A stretch of DNA of 64,000 nucleotides from Alitta virens (lineage: Eukaryota; Annelida; Polychaeta; Phyllodocida; Nereididae). The stretch covers positions 38,903,995 through 38,967,994 of the forward strand of contig OW028581.1 in NCBI GenBank assembly GCA_932294295.1, given 5' to 3'. Below are positions 1 to 11,561 of the stretch, in pieces. The notes under the pieces are model-generated. The model was given only the letters and a program-made list of their open reading frames with translations. It was not told where the DNA came from and did not search any database. The first letter of the stretch is position 1. Every line of letters begins with the position of its first letter. The translations under genes and the position numbers were made by a program.

Positions 1-7
1 ACTATTG

Positions 8-39
<32 letters not shown>

Positions 40-140
40 ACTACTACTGATACTGCTGATACTGCTATTGCTACTACTACTACTACTACTATCACTACTA
101 TCACTACTACTGATGCTGCTGCTGCGGCTACTGCTATTGC
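1..140. repeat. Imperfect trinucleotide repeat (ACT/GCT)
   Basis: Runs of ACT and GCT triplets, interrupted by GAT, ATT and ATC, occupy the left edge of the window. The array may continue to the left. It is a simple repeat with no sign of coding use. Confidence 0.9.
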
Positions 141-804
141 CTTAGGTATACTACCTTAATAAATAACCATGTTGGTGATGCTAATGTACATGTATTTCAT
201 CTAGTTGCCATTCGCTTTGCAGTTAAGCACGTACATTTGAACTGATGTGCTCAGCTGATCTTGGCCTTATCATGCATTTGGCTTCATTGACTGGTGACCC
301 GATGGTCTACTGGTCTGGTGTGCTTGGGGTAGTTAGGACTGGGGACAGAAGGGCCTTGAATGGAACTGGGGGGCTCGGCAGGTCCCCTAAGACCCCAGCT
401 GAAGGACGGTGGGCTGCAAGGACCTCCAATCGACTCATGGGTCCTGGTAACACACTCATCTTGGGAGAGAAGAGCTCATTGAAGCCCATTTGAATAACAA
501 TGAGGCCCGGAGAGTGCCATCAAACCGGCCGAGTGGTCTGCCTTAGTGCTCACTCCAGCCTCTCACACACCTTTCATGGCGAGTAACCAGCATCCCTCCA
601 GCATCCCTCCGCATCATCCCGCATCCCCAATGGCCATAAAAACAGGACACTTGTTCCGCTTCCGCGCCTGACAGATTGTTATGGATGGGACATTTGGAAA
701 CCAGTGCTTTCTGGTGGTCACCAAGCTATCAGTGGTTTACTTAAACTTTAAATACAGTTTATATTTCTTGTTAATTCTAAAGTCATGTAGTCAATTCTGG
801 ATCC
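141..804. other. Unassigned sequence
   Basis: Open frames of 60-82 codons on both strands at 245-493 overlap one another and show no domain, splice context or biased composition. A short tandem of catccctcc/gcatcatccc occurs near 590-630. Nothing else is recognised. Confidence 0.6.
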
Positions 805-806
805 TA

Positions 807-957
807 CATGGCCAATTGTGCCACGTGCGTTTTCCATGCGTTAAGATAAACGCATGGAAAATGCATAGTTTTTGCCTCATTATAATTAGCTAAAAACCAT
901 GCGTTTTCCTTGTGTTTATCCTTCTCATGGAAAACGCACGTGGCACATTTGGCCATG
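807..957 (-). mobile_element. 151-bp foldback MITE, copy 1
   Basis: A nearly full-length inverted repeat. The termini read CATGGCCAA... and ...TTGGCCATG, and both arms carry gtgccacgtgcgttttccatg-like sequence around an AT-rich centre (attataattagc). TA dinucleotides flank it at 805-806 and 958-959. Copies 2 and 3 have exactly the same length and TA flanks, and this copy lies in the opposite orientation to them. There is no coding capacity. A TA target points to a Tc1/mariner-type transposase in trans, but this is inference. Confidence 0.85.
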
Positions 958-959
958 TA

Positions 960-3341
960 GTTATTCGATGAAAAACTAGATATAATGATAATGTTAAGCT
1001 TGGTTTACATGAAACAGCATACAATGTGCCAATAAATAGGTACTAAGCAAACAGTTGCATGGGCAGTACAATGCGACCACTTAGTTTCCAGCTACACAGA
1101 ATCTGTCAGTGCAGATGAGAACATGAAAGGAAACACAGTTCACTTTGTAGAGACTTTTCGGCACAGACATGTCAAGCATAACGTCACCAATGCGTTTTTC
1201 CCACACAAAAAAAAACTTAGTTGCCAGAGTTTTGATGTTGTTTTTTTACTGAAGCCGTTTTAGCATGTCAATTAGTTTTATTTTGTCTGAACTGCATGCG
1301 TTTATCCCAATGCCTGTAAAAGGAAAGAAACGAATGTTTAATTTTCAGTTTGCTGTGCTCACACCGAATGCATGTCGCGTACATGGCACAAATGAAGTCT
1401 GCTTCCAAAAAGACATTATTATGGAAATTCAAGGAATTGTGGCATCATCTGCTGTACAATCTCACACACAATCTCACACACACAGCCTCGCTTGTTCAAT
1501 GTTTATGATGGTGCAATTGCTATTCAGCCGAAGTCTAATCTTCTCGATTTGCCAAGCAAGCGAATTGCCTGCTAATGATGATGCATGGCGGACATAAAGT
1601 GTCTTGTCAAAATCCCAGATTACACTAGGAAGGTTATCAGCATTTTTGTATTGGAAGAAAGTAAGGAAATATGACATGATGCACCAATGATACCGATGTA
1701 AATTGGCACCGTAGCATCTACTCAGAGTCTATGCTAGGGCAAGTGAAAGACCCCACCTCATCAATACCATTGCATCATGACGTCTGCCTTTGGTTTGATG
1801 CTCATCAGACTAAATGAACTTCAATGTGAGCATTGAAACAAAACACTACATGTCCTGGCATACACAGTACAATACTGGCGGTAGCTAAAACAAATGGACA
1901 GCAACATTATCTATGAAACTTGCTACTAAAGCCACACAAAATGGGCCCTTTTGGCCACATGGCTTTGGCCGTTTTGACCATTAACTGACGGGGTGGACCA
2001 TATGACCAGCAAGGTTTAGCAAACCTTAGGTTGGGCTATGGCATACATAGTCTGTTATGATTTGAATTGCAAACTCCCTAACCAGCCTTCCCGGGGAGTC
2101 AGTGGCCAATATCCGTTGAATCATGGATTATGCAAGAGTGGAAAGACCCCTGCTCTACTCATATGGCCCTTGCTGTCAGCAGACGATTCGTACTCTAACA
2201 AAACCGTCCAACAAACACCATCATGGCATCCACATGACTGCACAATACTGCGCCCTCCATTCCCCCATTCACAACGCAATGATGACGTCACTGACGCCAA
2301 CAATCATCTCAAAGCGACGTCTTGTGCCACACGTTCTATCAAGGGTCAAAATGGCGTCTGCCTATTGTTGCCATGGGGAGTAATTTCAGTCTGATGGAAT
2401 CGCTTGCAGACATGATTGTCATCCGCACGCCATTGCAATGAAAAGATTCCACACATGTTACTCTCATTTATCATTGTACAAATGTGTAACTGCAGTTGAG
2501 TGCCAAAGTTTGCAACTCTATTTTTTGGTATAATCTTAATATTCATGTCAAATTGTGTTTCATGAAGATATCGAAGTCATTATTCCCATCTGGACCACAT
2601 AAACTCACAAACAAGAAGGCATCTGACTCTTCCAAGGCCACAACAGGCTGAGGGTGGGTCTCGCTGGCAAATACACTTAGCGTGTTCTTGTATCGACCCA
2701 ATAGTTTAGCTGGCAAAAGAGACTCTCACTTTATCAATGCACCCCAGGCCGTATCATTCTGGATGATTTTGTGGCTATATCACAATAATAAGAGTCTCTA
2801 TGGGCAATATCAAGAGGAGAATTCCGCATGCAATTCTTATATCAATTGATAGGGTGCCCGCGGTCTGGCCTGGTCAGCCGGAGAGTGGGGGAAATGTAAT
2901 ATGCCCTTGGAAAGAAAGAACGAATCAACCACCCCTCCCCACCCTCTCCCCTGACTTGTCTTACAGGGGACTCTCAGGGCAGACTACAAAGGATTCCTGG
3001 ATTGACCAAGGGACGTCAAATGACCAAGGGACAGCCTAGACAGCCCTGGACAGCTGTTTGGTCTGGTGGTTCAAGCTGTGTCCAAAGAGATATGGCTTTT
3101 GTTCTCTGTTAAAAAGTAGTATATTGGAATATGTTTGATCTGGTTTCAGTGATAACTGATTCAGTATAGGCCTACGAAAATAAAATAGAGCAGGGTGACC
3201 AAGTGTTGTTGGAGAAGGGGAAGGGTTGGCCTGGGGGGGAGAGGGTTTACCAGCTTCCCTGCCTGTATAGGGCTTCAAGTGCCAGTAGCTAATCACTTTA
3301 TTAAGTGTGCACTATAATCATTATAGTATCGTAATTATATT
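960..3341. other. Unassigned sequence
   Basis: There are several overlapping short open frames (for example 1265-1597 and 2038-2394), none with a recognisable domain or consistent exon signals. A repeated gaccaaggga motif occurs at about 3003-3033. No RNA gene or mobile element was recognised here. Confidence 0.55.
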
Positions 3342-3391
3342 CCAAGCTTTATCATCTCATCATTACGTTTGCCTCTCACTACAGCTGGTCA
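3342..3391 (+). repeat. Dispersed old repeat (family B), copy 1
   Basis: The core atcatctcatcattacgttt followed by gcctctcactacagctggtca resembles segments at 4941-5015, 17763-17800, 34307-34390, 48798-48844 and 54970-55015. The copies diverge from each other, so this looks like an ancient interspersed repeat of unknown class. Confidence 0.5.
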
Positions 3392-4940
3392 TATTATTTG
3401 TCTCAGGCGCAGAGCAGCAGGGAGATACCATAAATGCAGCTATATCTGCTGGCATGCATTGGTATGTGGCAGTGTGTAACATTATTGTACACTTATGATG
3501 ATTTCTTTTATCAGTATTCCAAAACGATGATATGTCATTCAAGTTCCCTCTTAGCAAAGAACATGATACTTTCCCTTTTATAGCTGCTCTTAGCAGACCC
3601 CTGCCCATGCCAAGTGTTTAAGGGCAACAGGATAGATATAATGACATTAAAGGGCTTGGATTTCGCCAGGACCTGGCACAGGAACAAGATCTCCCTGCCA
3701 AGACATTCTGCCCCCCTTCCCCACTTGGGTAGTTTTGTCTTTATCCTTAGAGGCACTGCATCAATGAAACACGTGTGCACTACAAGGCTTCTTTACGTGT
3801 AAGGTCACATGGATTCAGTTCTATGCATTTATTTTACATTTGTTAAATATATTTTTTGATAGTGATGCTACCCCATATCTGATATTAATGATACCTCTCA
3901 ATATTTTTACTCAGATTGATCCTCATTCATATATCAGTTATAGCATAAAATACAGCGATGACGCGACATTAAAATAATATTCTAAATCCAAATCATAATT
4001 GGAGATGCTCAGCAAATTAACTCTTTTTTTTGTATAACATAATAATTACCTCAAGTAAGGTGTAATACCACATAATCTGAGCTGCTTAGACAGAACATGA
4101 CCCTCATCCCATACATAATTTTGCAAAATGAAGGGTGATGTCTATTGTCTTAAAACAAGACTCATGTTCTACGATTGCCATAAATCGTTTTGTTTTCGAC
4201 ATGAACCCTTTCTCCCATATCGCTGTCGCAAAAGTAGATGGTTTATGGCAGCGGAAAGAAGTCGTTTAACAGCGCTTAAGAGCTGCCTGCATTCCTGACA
4301 CTTCAATTTCCGAAGGGTGGCGCTGTAATTTATCTATGGCCTGTAAATTCTGACTGCCTCTCACATTGAATATTAAAAAAACTTGTCAAGGATCCTAAGG
4401 AAACGGAAGCAGCATGAAATGAGAACAATCTCTTGTGACGTGATTTTTCATTTTAAAAAGCAATTGATAGAACGAACTGTTTATACGGTCATATACGTGC
4501 AATCATTCCATACTGAAAATATCAATGAATCATAAATACTTGTTGCCAGACTAATAAATAACTAATCGATCATATTCCAGGAAAACAAAACATTGCTGCA
4601 GACATTATCCAGAGGGAGACATAAAAGGAATTAAAACAGATCATTAAAGTGAGATGCTACATTTCATTTGCATGTAAGCCATTACTGATTCTACAATAAA
4701 ATTCCAAAGCCTATTGAATTGTCAGACTAGTAAAGATATGGTCCTCAGGCAGCCAAGTAGATAAAAATGCCATATCCAGTTGACAGAGAACCATTTGTCA
4801 AACTTTTTTCACAGTAGTTAAGCTACTTAACTGCTCAATAATAATTGAACTCCTTTAGGATGTGTCACATATAACTCACCAAGTTTCAAAATTTTAGTTA
4901 TGTTCATAATAACAACGAAATTCATCTCTCAATGTCTGCC
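3392..4940. other. Unassigned AT-rich sequence
   Basis: Short open frames at 3535-3802 lie on both strands and have no supporting signal. The stretch 3840-4940 is AT-rich with frequent stops in all frames. Confidence 0.55.
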
Positions 4941-5015
4941 ATGAAGCTTAGTCAGCTTAAATGACCTGCTGCAAGCAAACGTAATGATGAGGTGTATATT
5001 TTGAGTCCACACCAT
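4941..5015 (-). repeat. Dispersed old repeat (family B), copy 2
   Basis: The segment atgaagcttagtcagctt through gcaaacgtaatgatgagg to tgagtccacaccat is collinear with 34307-34390 (gaagcttagtgagctt, gcagacgtgatgatgaga, gagtccacaccac). This collinearity is the best evidence that family B is a real repeat rather than a shared short word. Confidence 0.6.
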
Positions 5016-5143
5016 CTTATTCAAAATGCCTTCTCTCTCCTTTTGGCTATTCCGTTTATAAGGCCACTGCATTTAATTATTTGTTAATTAAAGTCCAGTA
5101 AACCGAGTCATTTTCCATGATAGAATAGTACATAAGATGTACA

Positions 5144-5235
5144 TGTAGAGCAAGTAATTGACTTTGCTGCACACCATGAGGACATAAGAGCATTATAAGT
5201 TGTAGAGCAAGTAATTGACTGCACACCATGAGGAC
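5144..5235. repeat. Local direct duplication
   Basis: The 20-bp word tgtagagcaagtaattgact occurs at 5144-5163 and 5201-5220. In both places gcacaccatgaggac follows; the first copy has four extra bases before it. The two units lie 57 bp apart. Confidence 0.85.
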
Positions 5236-7014
5236 TATATTTACCTGGGTTCTCAGAAGCAGTGAAGATGATCGGCTTATATGCAGTCGTCTTTAATGGA
5301 GCCCTGTAAATAACAAGAAAGGTTATTTAGAGCCAGTTCGTTTCAATCAATACATTTTGTGTGTCTCAATATGTAATGTAATAGTAAACATACACTGTGC
5401 TATTGTATATTGTTAACAAAGAGGAAACTCAATGGACCAAGTAGAAAGTCATTGTTCACCAAGTCACTCCACTGAAAAGTGGCAAGTTCGAGTAAGAGAT
5501 AACTTGTTTTGAAGTCATATTTAGGTAAAAAAAGCCAGCATGTAAACAATAAAGCCACCAGTCTAACCCATGTGTTCTATTGTTCCATCAACTACCTGTC
5601 TCTTTGTTCTGCCTAAATCAGTTTTCTAGGGGGGATTAGTGGTATCCTAGCACAGCCTTACAACCCAAGAACAGCTCCCATAAATCTCACACTTGCTCCT
5701 GTTCTATCTACACCATCACACAAGGTGAGCCAAGCCATTAATAAGTGAAACGGATGACCCCTGTTTTACTCCTTTCTGAATAAAGAACCCGAGCTTCCGG
5801 GTCAATGACCTTTCGGTTCACCGTGAAACTCTCCTGCCAGCCAAGATGCCTTATCAAATTGCCCTGTCTTAAAACAAGGATCCCTCCCATCACATAAAAC
5901 TATCCTTCACCCTCCTCCTCTGCTGATAGTAGGCATAAAAAGGACTGCTTCTGCCCCCAAGTAGTCTACTGAGTGAGCTAAACCTGGACTTTCCTATTAC
6001 TAGAGGACTGCAGAGATATGAAGCAACAGAATAGAAAAGTCAAATGACTGCAGTTATGGCATTTGAAGCACTTTCCAGAATGGAGAAACTACCCAACTTT
6101 CAGAATGACCAGATTCCGGAATCAAATGTATCGAGATGTCATCTTTGCAATCAGAAATAGCAAGGTATAATAACATTGCTGTGACATTGGGAAGAAATCC
6201 ACAGAAACAAGAGTTTGATTTATAAATGTTGTCATTTACATGTATTAGAATTTTGTATCGACAAATGTGAATTGTTCAGTACTGGTGTGAGCTCATCAGG
6301 CAGAGTACACAACAGACCATACAGTCATTACAAATAAACATCAAATGCATTATAACTGAGCACAAAATTTTCACACAAACCTTAGAGTACATGTACTTCC
6401 TTTACAAGAATTTAACGATTTCCAGCGAGTTATTGCACATCTTTCAGTTTACTCGCACAGAACCAAGCAGTCGATACACTAGGGTTCTTGTTCTGGCACT
6501 GACAGCGATCTTCGAAATTGAGCAGAAGAGAGATAGAGCAATTGTGGCAGGGACCAATCAGAGGCAGCGATGACAGTAATAAAGGAAAATGGCGGCCTTA
6601 ATGGGGGATTGTCCGGGATCAGCTGACTCTTATGGCACTCGCTGCCAAATGGAGGAAGTGAGAGGTGCTCATCTGTGAACAAGACATAGCACTCTGCACC
6701 ATTCACAGGAACAAAACTCCCAAGGGGAAGATATTGCAGCTCCTTCTTCAATTAATTTAACTTCTCAGGAGGAATATCGCCTTGGATGGGATCGGATCGG
6801 AGTAAGCGCGCAGTGAAGGAGAGTTGATCAGGCCACTTAGAGACCACAAAGGACTCAGGACGGTGGTCTGCCCAGCTCCCTTCTTATCACCACATCCGGG
6901 CAATCCTCTTATTGATCGCCCAGGGATCCCCAATGACCAACCTGCAATGTCTTAGTCCCCCAATTCTCACTGTCTTTGCAGTCTTGCATTTACTCTAATG
7001 AAAAATTTCCCATA
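5236..7014. other. Unassigned sequence
   Basis: No gene model is supported. Short frames at 6391-6751 overlap on opposite strands. The region 6560-6960 is less AT-rich and contains runs such as gatcggatcggag, with no other structure noted. Confidence 0.5.
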
Positions 7015-7195
7015 TTTCGAGACTTCCATCCAGTGCACCCTCTTTTGGGCCACTCCGTGACTTCCAGGCTCCTTGAGTGACTCCTAAGGAAGAACTTTAC
7101 AGGAGCAGTTCTACACCAGACTCCAGAGCAGCAGCCACTGACTCCTTAGGAGTGACTCCTTGGGAGCATTCCTCTGCGATTCCTGAGTGAGCTCA
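7015..7195. repeat. Cluster of GACTCCTTAGGAG-like motifs
   Basis: The palindromic word actccttaggagt and its variants (gtgactcctaagga, gactccttgggag, gattcctgag) recur about six times in 180 bp. It looks like a degenerate tandem or palindromic repeat. No function is assigned. Confidence 0.45.
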
Positions 7196-9951
7196 CTTTC
7201 ATTAAATTACAACTTGAGCTGGGCCTCAAGGGATTGCAGAGTGTTCCTTCTGCACACCCTCAACTTCAAGTGCTTTTTTTTCCTCAGTGACTTGTTTGTA
7301 AATGGTCTTCAGTGGCTCAAGGGCCTGATCCTGTCTTCATGGACTCAATCTAATCGCTGTGGTCCTTGTCAGAATCTACTTTGATCCTTGATGGTGTGTG
7401 CAGTATGCACAGTATTATTTTGCACAAGCAGAGGATAGCATATACATATAATTTGTTTGGTAATTGAATACTGTAGTAAATTGCATGTCCTGGTTTCAAA
7501 AAGTCATCCCATACTATTTTAGATTATCCACACATCTTTCTTCCCAGGCATGTTGACACCTTAGATTTGCCAGCAGCACACATCTACCAAGCTCTTTACA
7601 TCAATTTATCTACGTTTTCTGCTTAATTGACATTTAAGTCATTTGTTTGGAAGGACTTAAGATGACATTAAGTCCACAGAGATGGTGATTAATAGGCCTA
7701 CATTCATTGTTCAATGGCTTGCAAGAGATTCATGGAGGACAGAGTCATCGTCATTATTCCGGGATATACTTCATTTCTGATGCATTGAGCCCGGTAGTCT
7801 GCTGGCAGCCTATTGCTAGTCTGGTCTTTTTAGGGGATCCATCGCTCCGCAGTATTTTGCTGTTTCAATTCCCTGATGCAGCCGCGGGGCAATTTGTATG
7901 GTTCGGCTGGTTTGTTGATGCGAGTCCCGGACCGGGCGCTGGACCTGTCATGGAGGGGACCGAAAATACTTTCTGGAGAGGAGGGTAAAACGTGTCTGTT
8001 GTTATTGGGCCTACTTGTGATGCAGGTCATCCCTTGAATAAGGATGTATCTGAAGCATCAAGAGAAGCAGAAATTGCTACATCAGCTTTGGGCTCCTATC
8101 TGCCCAGGCTACTTGGTTTTTCCTCCTGGAAATGTTCCATTGTCTGTCCTGGAAATGACTTGGGACCTTTTGATCCTTCGCTTGACAGCGATGTGGATGG
8201 CAAGAGAGCCATATTAAGAGCAGTAACTCATATTCTGGGTATGTGGCAAACAATATGCGATAAGTGGATTACCTGTTCACTCAGTTTTATCATTTACTTC
8301 GGTTATTTTCTTGGACTTGACATGAAAGTAGTAAACCTTCATAGAAAAGTATTGTAATAACTATTGTATACTCCAGAAGGAGTTGAGAAAGACTAAAGCT
8401 TGAATATGACTGTCAAGGATGCATATAGTAATTTTAGCAGTGCACGATATCGAGGATAAAATACACAAGACAATTTCAATTTTCTTATTGCTGAGAAGAG
8501 CTTTGGAATGAAGTGATGAAACTTTACTTGAACAAAAATTATTTTCAACTTCAGGATCTAGTGCAAGTTAGGTATGCAGCTGATGAATCCATTGTCACTC
8601 GGTTAAGTCCAAGGCCAAGTAATTCAAGTGGCTGTAAATGCATTACAGCAGGTGTGAGTGATGTCAGAGCCAAGTTAAGGGCTTTGCCATCCATCTTCAT
8701 CAAGATGCTCAGATGCGGCTGGGATGCTGGGTGATGCTCTGTCTGACTTTGATGGCACTTGCGGTGGATGCGGGCCAGTGGGCCACTTGGAGGGGGCTGT
8801 CAACTCAAGCATTCACTTTAAATTGATGTTCTTAGGTCAACTTCAAGGGCCCAGCAAATCGTGTAATTGCACCTCTCAATCAGTTTACACGTGCATTTAT
8901 GAACTAGCTGTGTCTTTAATTTTAGGTAACATACAAGCATTTTAACCTAGAGTCCTATCTATCTAACTTAAAAGGCTATATTTTTAATATTTGCAGCAAC
9001 AATGTTAGATCAATAATTGCACATTTAACAGCAAAATGGAAGAGCCCAATAGTTATTTCGTTGTCATAACTATATGATTCTTCGACCAACTTGCCTGCTT
9101 TTTTATCACAAATGGACGGCTCGGGTTATTAAGTTTGGGAAAACGAGCGGAGACAAACTTTGCTCTCACAATGATCTGATATTGGGGAGGGTGAAATGTG
9201 CACAGCAAATGTTGACTTGTCAAATATGGGAGGTATTGACGCCGCAGGTTGTCTATGGGGGGCCCTGGGGTCAGTGTTATTGTCCTTGCATTCCTTTGGT
9301 CTATGGACCTCCCACCAAAATGCAAGGCTCTCCCCCATTCAACAGATAGGCAAATAGTCTTCGGTGTCATTTGATATGCCAGGGTGTAAGATATGAGCTT
9401 GGGAATGAAGACATTCTAACATACTACCTCTGAGCTCTTTCCCTTGAATTAAAGTCATTGATGTACGTTGACTCCATGAACAACGCATTTCAATGAAATA
9501 AATAAATCTAGCTAAATGGAGCATTGAACCTCCCTGAAGTACACCAACTTCTTGACTATCTGCCAATGGTAAATATAAGCATTGCCTTATTCAACACATA
9601 TCAACTACGTATATAGAGCCCAAGAAACCCCTGATAGTCTCTTTTACAGAAGTTTGAGGTTAGTGTTTGCCCAGCATATTGGGGGTAGAATAAACAAACA
9701 AGTTATTTAGCCTTGCAAAATGGTGTCCTGAAACAGGCCTAGTGTGGTTTGAGGAGGTAAATATGCCACAGAAGGCCATTAGGGATGCTGCTTTGGGATG
9801 CTAGCTGCTTCCCTTGGAGGGATGCTGGTTGGTAATTCCGGTTGCTGAGGCTGCAGGGCATTGGAAATGCAAACAGCAGATGTCGTTGATGTGGTTACGC
9901 TTTGAGGTGATGAGGGGGACCGGTGGGATGCTTGACATCAGTCAGAGGTAC
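7196..9951. other. Unassigned sequence with several short open frames
   Basis: Frames of 66-121 codons occur at 7707-7988, 7992-8357, 8513-8734 and 9053-9370. The one at 8513-8734 has an acceptor-like cttcag at about 8550 and stays open for 60 codons afterwards. None shows a family motif, and frames on the opposite strand are equally long, so none is called as a gene. Confidence 0.45.
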
Positions 9952-10265
9952 TGTGCCAATGTGAGTGATTCCAAACCAGTGTGAGTGACACTGAACTAGT
10001 GTGAGTGATGTCGTAGTATTGTGAGTGATACAATATACTATAAGTGATACTGGACTGGTATGAGTAGACCTGAGGAAATATTGTGTAAAAGTAAAGTGAT
10101 GCCAAGACAGTTTAAAATGTCATTGGCCCAGCCTGGGATATACTGAACTAGCCTACACATAGAGCATCATTATAACTGACTTAGGGCCAGTTTGTGTAAT
10201 ACTGAGCCAATCTGGACAGCACCAAGCATCAGGAGAACACTACTGAGGCAGCTTGAGTAATACTA
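9952..10265. repeat. Degenerate ~21-bp minisatellite (GTGTGAGTGATAC)
   Basis: Words such as agtgtgagtgacactgaact, agtgtgagtgatgtc, attgtgagtgatacaa and ataagtgatactggact follow each other at 20-22 bp spacing from about 9957 to 10075. Weaker echoes (gtttgtgtaatactgagcc, gcttgagtaatactaag) run to about 10265. It is an eroded tandem array. Confidence 0.6.
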
Positions 10266-11441
10266 AGTCTGCAACTACATCTGTAAAAGAAGGGGGCCTG
10301 GGAGTGCTATATGGACCAGACAGTCATTGCAGGAGAGCAGGGCATTTCAAACTGCTCACTAATAGCACAGGCCACATCTCTGCTCCCTGCCAAACTCCTG
10401 GGAATATATCATCCCAGATATACGAGTCTTTGATACGATGCTCCCAGGCCACGTATATCGAAACTAGGGCTGGTGGAACTAGGCACTTAGGTATACAGCT
10501 GTGCTGGGTCTACTTTGGGTATTGCTGACATATAAATGGCTGAAGAGCACTGTAGTGGAGTTTAACGTATGTATGGGATGTTGAAATTGAAGTTTTCTAC
10601 CTGTACTTTCCTAAATCATTGCATGTTGAATCAATATCACATCCAGGCATTGATCGATTGATGAGCTGACTTTCAAAGTACTAGTACTCCTGTATTTTTA
10701 TGCTACTTATACTGTAGCTATATACAGTATGTTATCATGATGCAGTGCATTTATTTCCCCAATACCTGTATAGGGTATTCTGTTATTAAGTAAACACTAT
10801 AGCTGTGCTTCAAATGCAGCAACAATCAGGACAATACCAAATTACCATTTTGTCAATAATTTCATGAAGATGATCAGAAATTCCGTCAACATCTGTCCCC
10901 CACTTACACCAAGCACCCCCTTCACCCAGGGGCCGAATCCTCAGGGGTGTAATTCGAGGATAATTGATTGGACTCGCGTAAAATGTGCCGCTTCCCCCCT
11001 GCATTTGTCATAAACAGCTTCTGCCTCTTGCAAGGATGTGATGAAACAGACATGATAAAGTGAGCTCCATCTCACATGCTCTGCATCTCACATGTTTTGC
11101 ATTTCACATGCTCAACATCTCACATGTTCAGCTAATAATTAATCGACAAGCGACAAAGCTCAGCTGATTTGGTCACGTGCAAGGAATGAGCAAGAGATGG
11201 ATGCTTATTTTATGACCATGAATAATCTCTTTCCCGTCTGTTAACTGTAAAAAAAGGCACTTATTATGTCGCCCATTCGTGGGCCATTTGGATCTCGTCC
11301 ATTTTCATGGAGCTATAGACTCAAATGTAGTTGATTACATTATATATATTTATATCCATATACTTCTGTATTTATAGTCAGTGTATGCATCTGCAATGAC
11401 AAACCAATATATATGTAATTCATTGGTGTCTTGTTTATTTT
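10266..11441. other. Unassigned sequence
   Basis: No gene is recognised. A short direct repeat of the form tctcacatg(t/c)t recurs four times between about 11070 and 11130. Confidence 0.5.
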
Positions 11442-11455
11442 CCCCTTACAATGAG

Positions 11456-11548
11456 TTCATCCTTCATCCCATTGCCATGGTCCCTGCCTGTCCTAATTAG
11501 CCCATCAGGGGCAGAAATACAGGACGTAAAGCCCTAATCCACCCACCA
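11456..11548 (+). mobile_element. tRNA-derived SINE, 5'-truncated (copy 1)
   Basis: Only the body and tail of the SINE family are present: ttcatccttcatc, attgccatggtccctgcctg, tcctaattagcccatc, aggacgtaaagccctaatcc and a cca-rich end. The tRNA-like head is missing. A 13-bp target duplication with one mismatch (ccccttaca[a/c]tga) flanks it at 11442-11454 and 11549-11561. The truncation therefore happened at insertion and not by later deletion. Confidence 0.9.
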
Positions 11549-11561
11549 CCCCTTACACTGA

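Noticed and set aside
8513..8734. Exon candidate after cttcag at about 8550
   Set aside because: Sixty open codons but no partner exon, no donor of quality and no recognisable peptide.
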